From positions 304,527 to 368,526 of the forward strand of contig VBAC01000002.1 of the NCBI GenBank assembly GCA_005883305.1: a stretch of DNA of 64,000 bases. Reading direction: 5' to 3'. Of the stretch, positions 63,909 through 64,000 are shown in pieces. Within the stretch, counting starts at the first letter, position 1. The number at the start of each line of letters is the position of its first letter. Source of the DNA: Alphaproteobacteria bacterium. Lineage in GTDB: Bacteria > Pseudomonadota > Alphaproteobacteria > Sphingomonadales > Sphingomonadaceae. The notes below the pieces were generated by a model. It was not told where the DNA came from and searched no databases. It was given only the letters and a program-made list of their open reading frames with translations. Made by a program: the position numbers and the translations under genes.

Positions 63909-63962
63909 AGAGCCTCGGCTTCGCTCGGCGGGGTCCCTCGACTTCGCTCGGGACGAACGGAT
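63852..63962. repeat. Inverted-repeat element between hutI and the next hut gene
   Basis: Arms ATCCCCGTTCGTGTCGAGCG and, at the right end, GCTCGGGACGAACGGAT, with inner segments GAGCGAAGTCGAG on both arms. A third family, distinct from the C-rich doublets and from 34437/61085, although it shares the GAGCGAAGTCGA core with the latter. Confidence 0.82.
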
Positions 63963-63972
63963 AGGAGGGGGC

Positions 63973-64000
63973 ATGCATTCCAGACGCGACAACAGCCGGC
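63973..64000 (+). CDS. hutU: Start of a probable urocanate hydratase gene, cut by window end
   Basis: ATG at 63973 with a strong AGGAGGGGG site reads MHSRRDNSR. Urocanate hydratases commonly start with a short stretch ending in RxDNSR followed by VIRAPRG, and hutU next to hutI is usual. Only nine residues are visible, so the call rests mainly on context. Confidence 0.5.

Overview
The window is a GC-rich, densely packed chromosomal segment from an alphaproteobacterium, most likely a member of the Sphingomonadales. The evidence is indirect but consistent: the fabI-aroC neighbourhood, a CtrA-type box (TTAA-N7-TTAAC), a LexA box of the alphaproteobacterial type (GTTC-N7-GTTC), an imuA-imuB-dnaE2 mutagenesis cassette, a hut cluster, and many 4-base ATGA/GTGA gene overlaps. 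I saw no rRNA, tRNA, CRISPR array, prophage or classical insertion sequence.

Layout. 1-12.4 kb: partial outer-membrane barrel gene, IalB-like protein, rlmN, two tandem cyclopropane-fatty-acid-synthase-like genes, two large polytopic proteins, a gtrA/gtrB-like/methyltransferase operon, and a yggT-folD-marC operon. 13-17.4 kb: a complete Csu-type chaperone-usher pilus operon (pilin, chaperone, usher, tip-like pilin) preceded by two perfect CtrA boxes and two leader hairpins. 17.4-22 kb: a six-gene operon of small VOC/DUF1428/GST/DUF899 enzymes, divergent from an HxlR regulator. 22-29.4 kb: peptide transporter, DUF885 peptidase, orphan receiver protein, a secreted tandem-repeat protein, and a pdxH-CDF-phzF operon. 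29.4-34.4 kb: DnaJ-like protein, YihY, fabI, a DUF559 cassette, an unusually short aroC, acylphosphatase. 34.5-40 kb: methyltransferase, purA, envelope and histone-like proteins, and a small leader-peptide-like locus. 40-46.4 kb: uvrB, DUF3617 lipoproteins, diacylglycerol kinase-like and metallo-hydrolase genes. 46.4-52.9 kb: SOS mutasome dnaE2-imuB-imuA and a divergent toxin-antitoxin pair. 53-64 kb: LytS/LytTR two-component system, a pseudogene with a nonsense codon, ABC exporter, queG, and the hut region (arginase-family enzyme, hutI, start of a probable hutU).

The most interesting feature is at 32.25-32.76 kb. A DUF559 (PD-(D/E)XK-like nuclease) gene sits between two near-identical inverted repeats of about 65 bp, and the whole cassette is flanked by an 8-bp direct repeat (ACGTGAGC), as expected for a target-site duplication. 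It lies exactly at the fabI/aroC junction, and the cassette gene ends on the same GTGA overlap with aroC that fabI must have had before insertion. Each inverted repeat is itself two hairpins; the second has a GNA triloop, and its stem differs between copies in a base-pair-preserving way. A gene-less inverted doublet of the same design sits at the end of queG, and another GC-rich inverted doublet is inserted in frame inside dnaE2. This looks like a small mobile nuclease-plus-palindrome system that spreads through intergenic and permissive coding sites.
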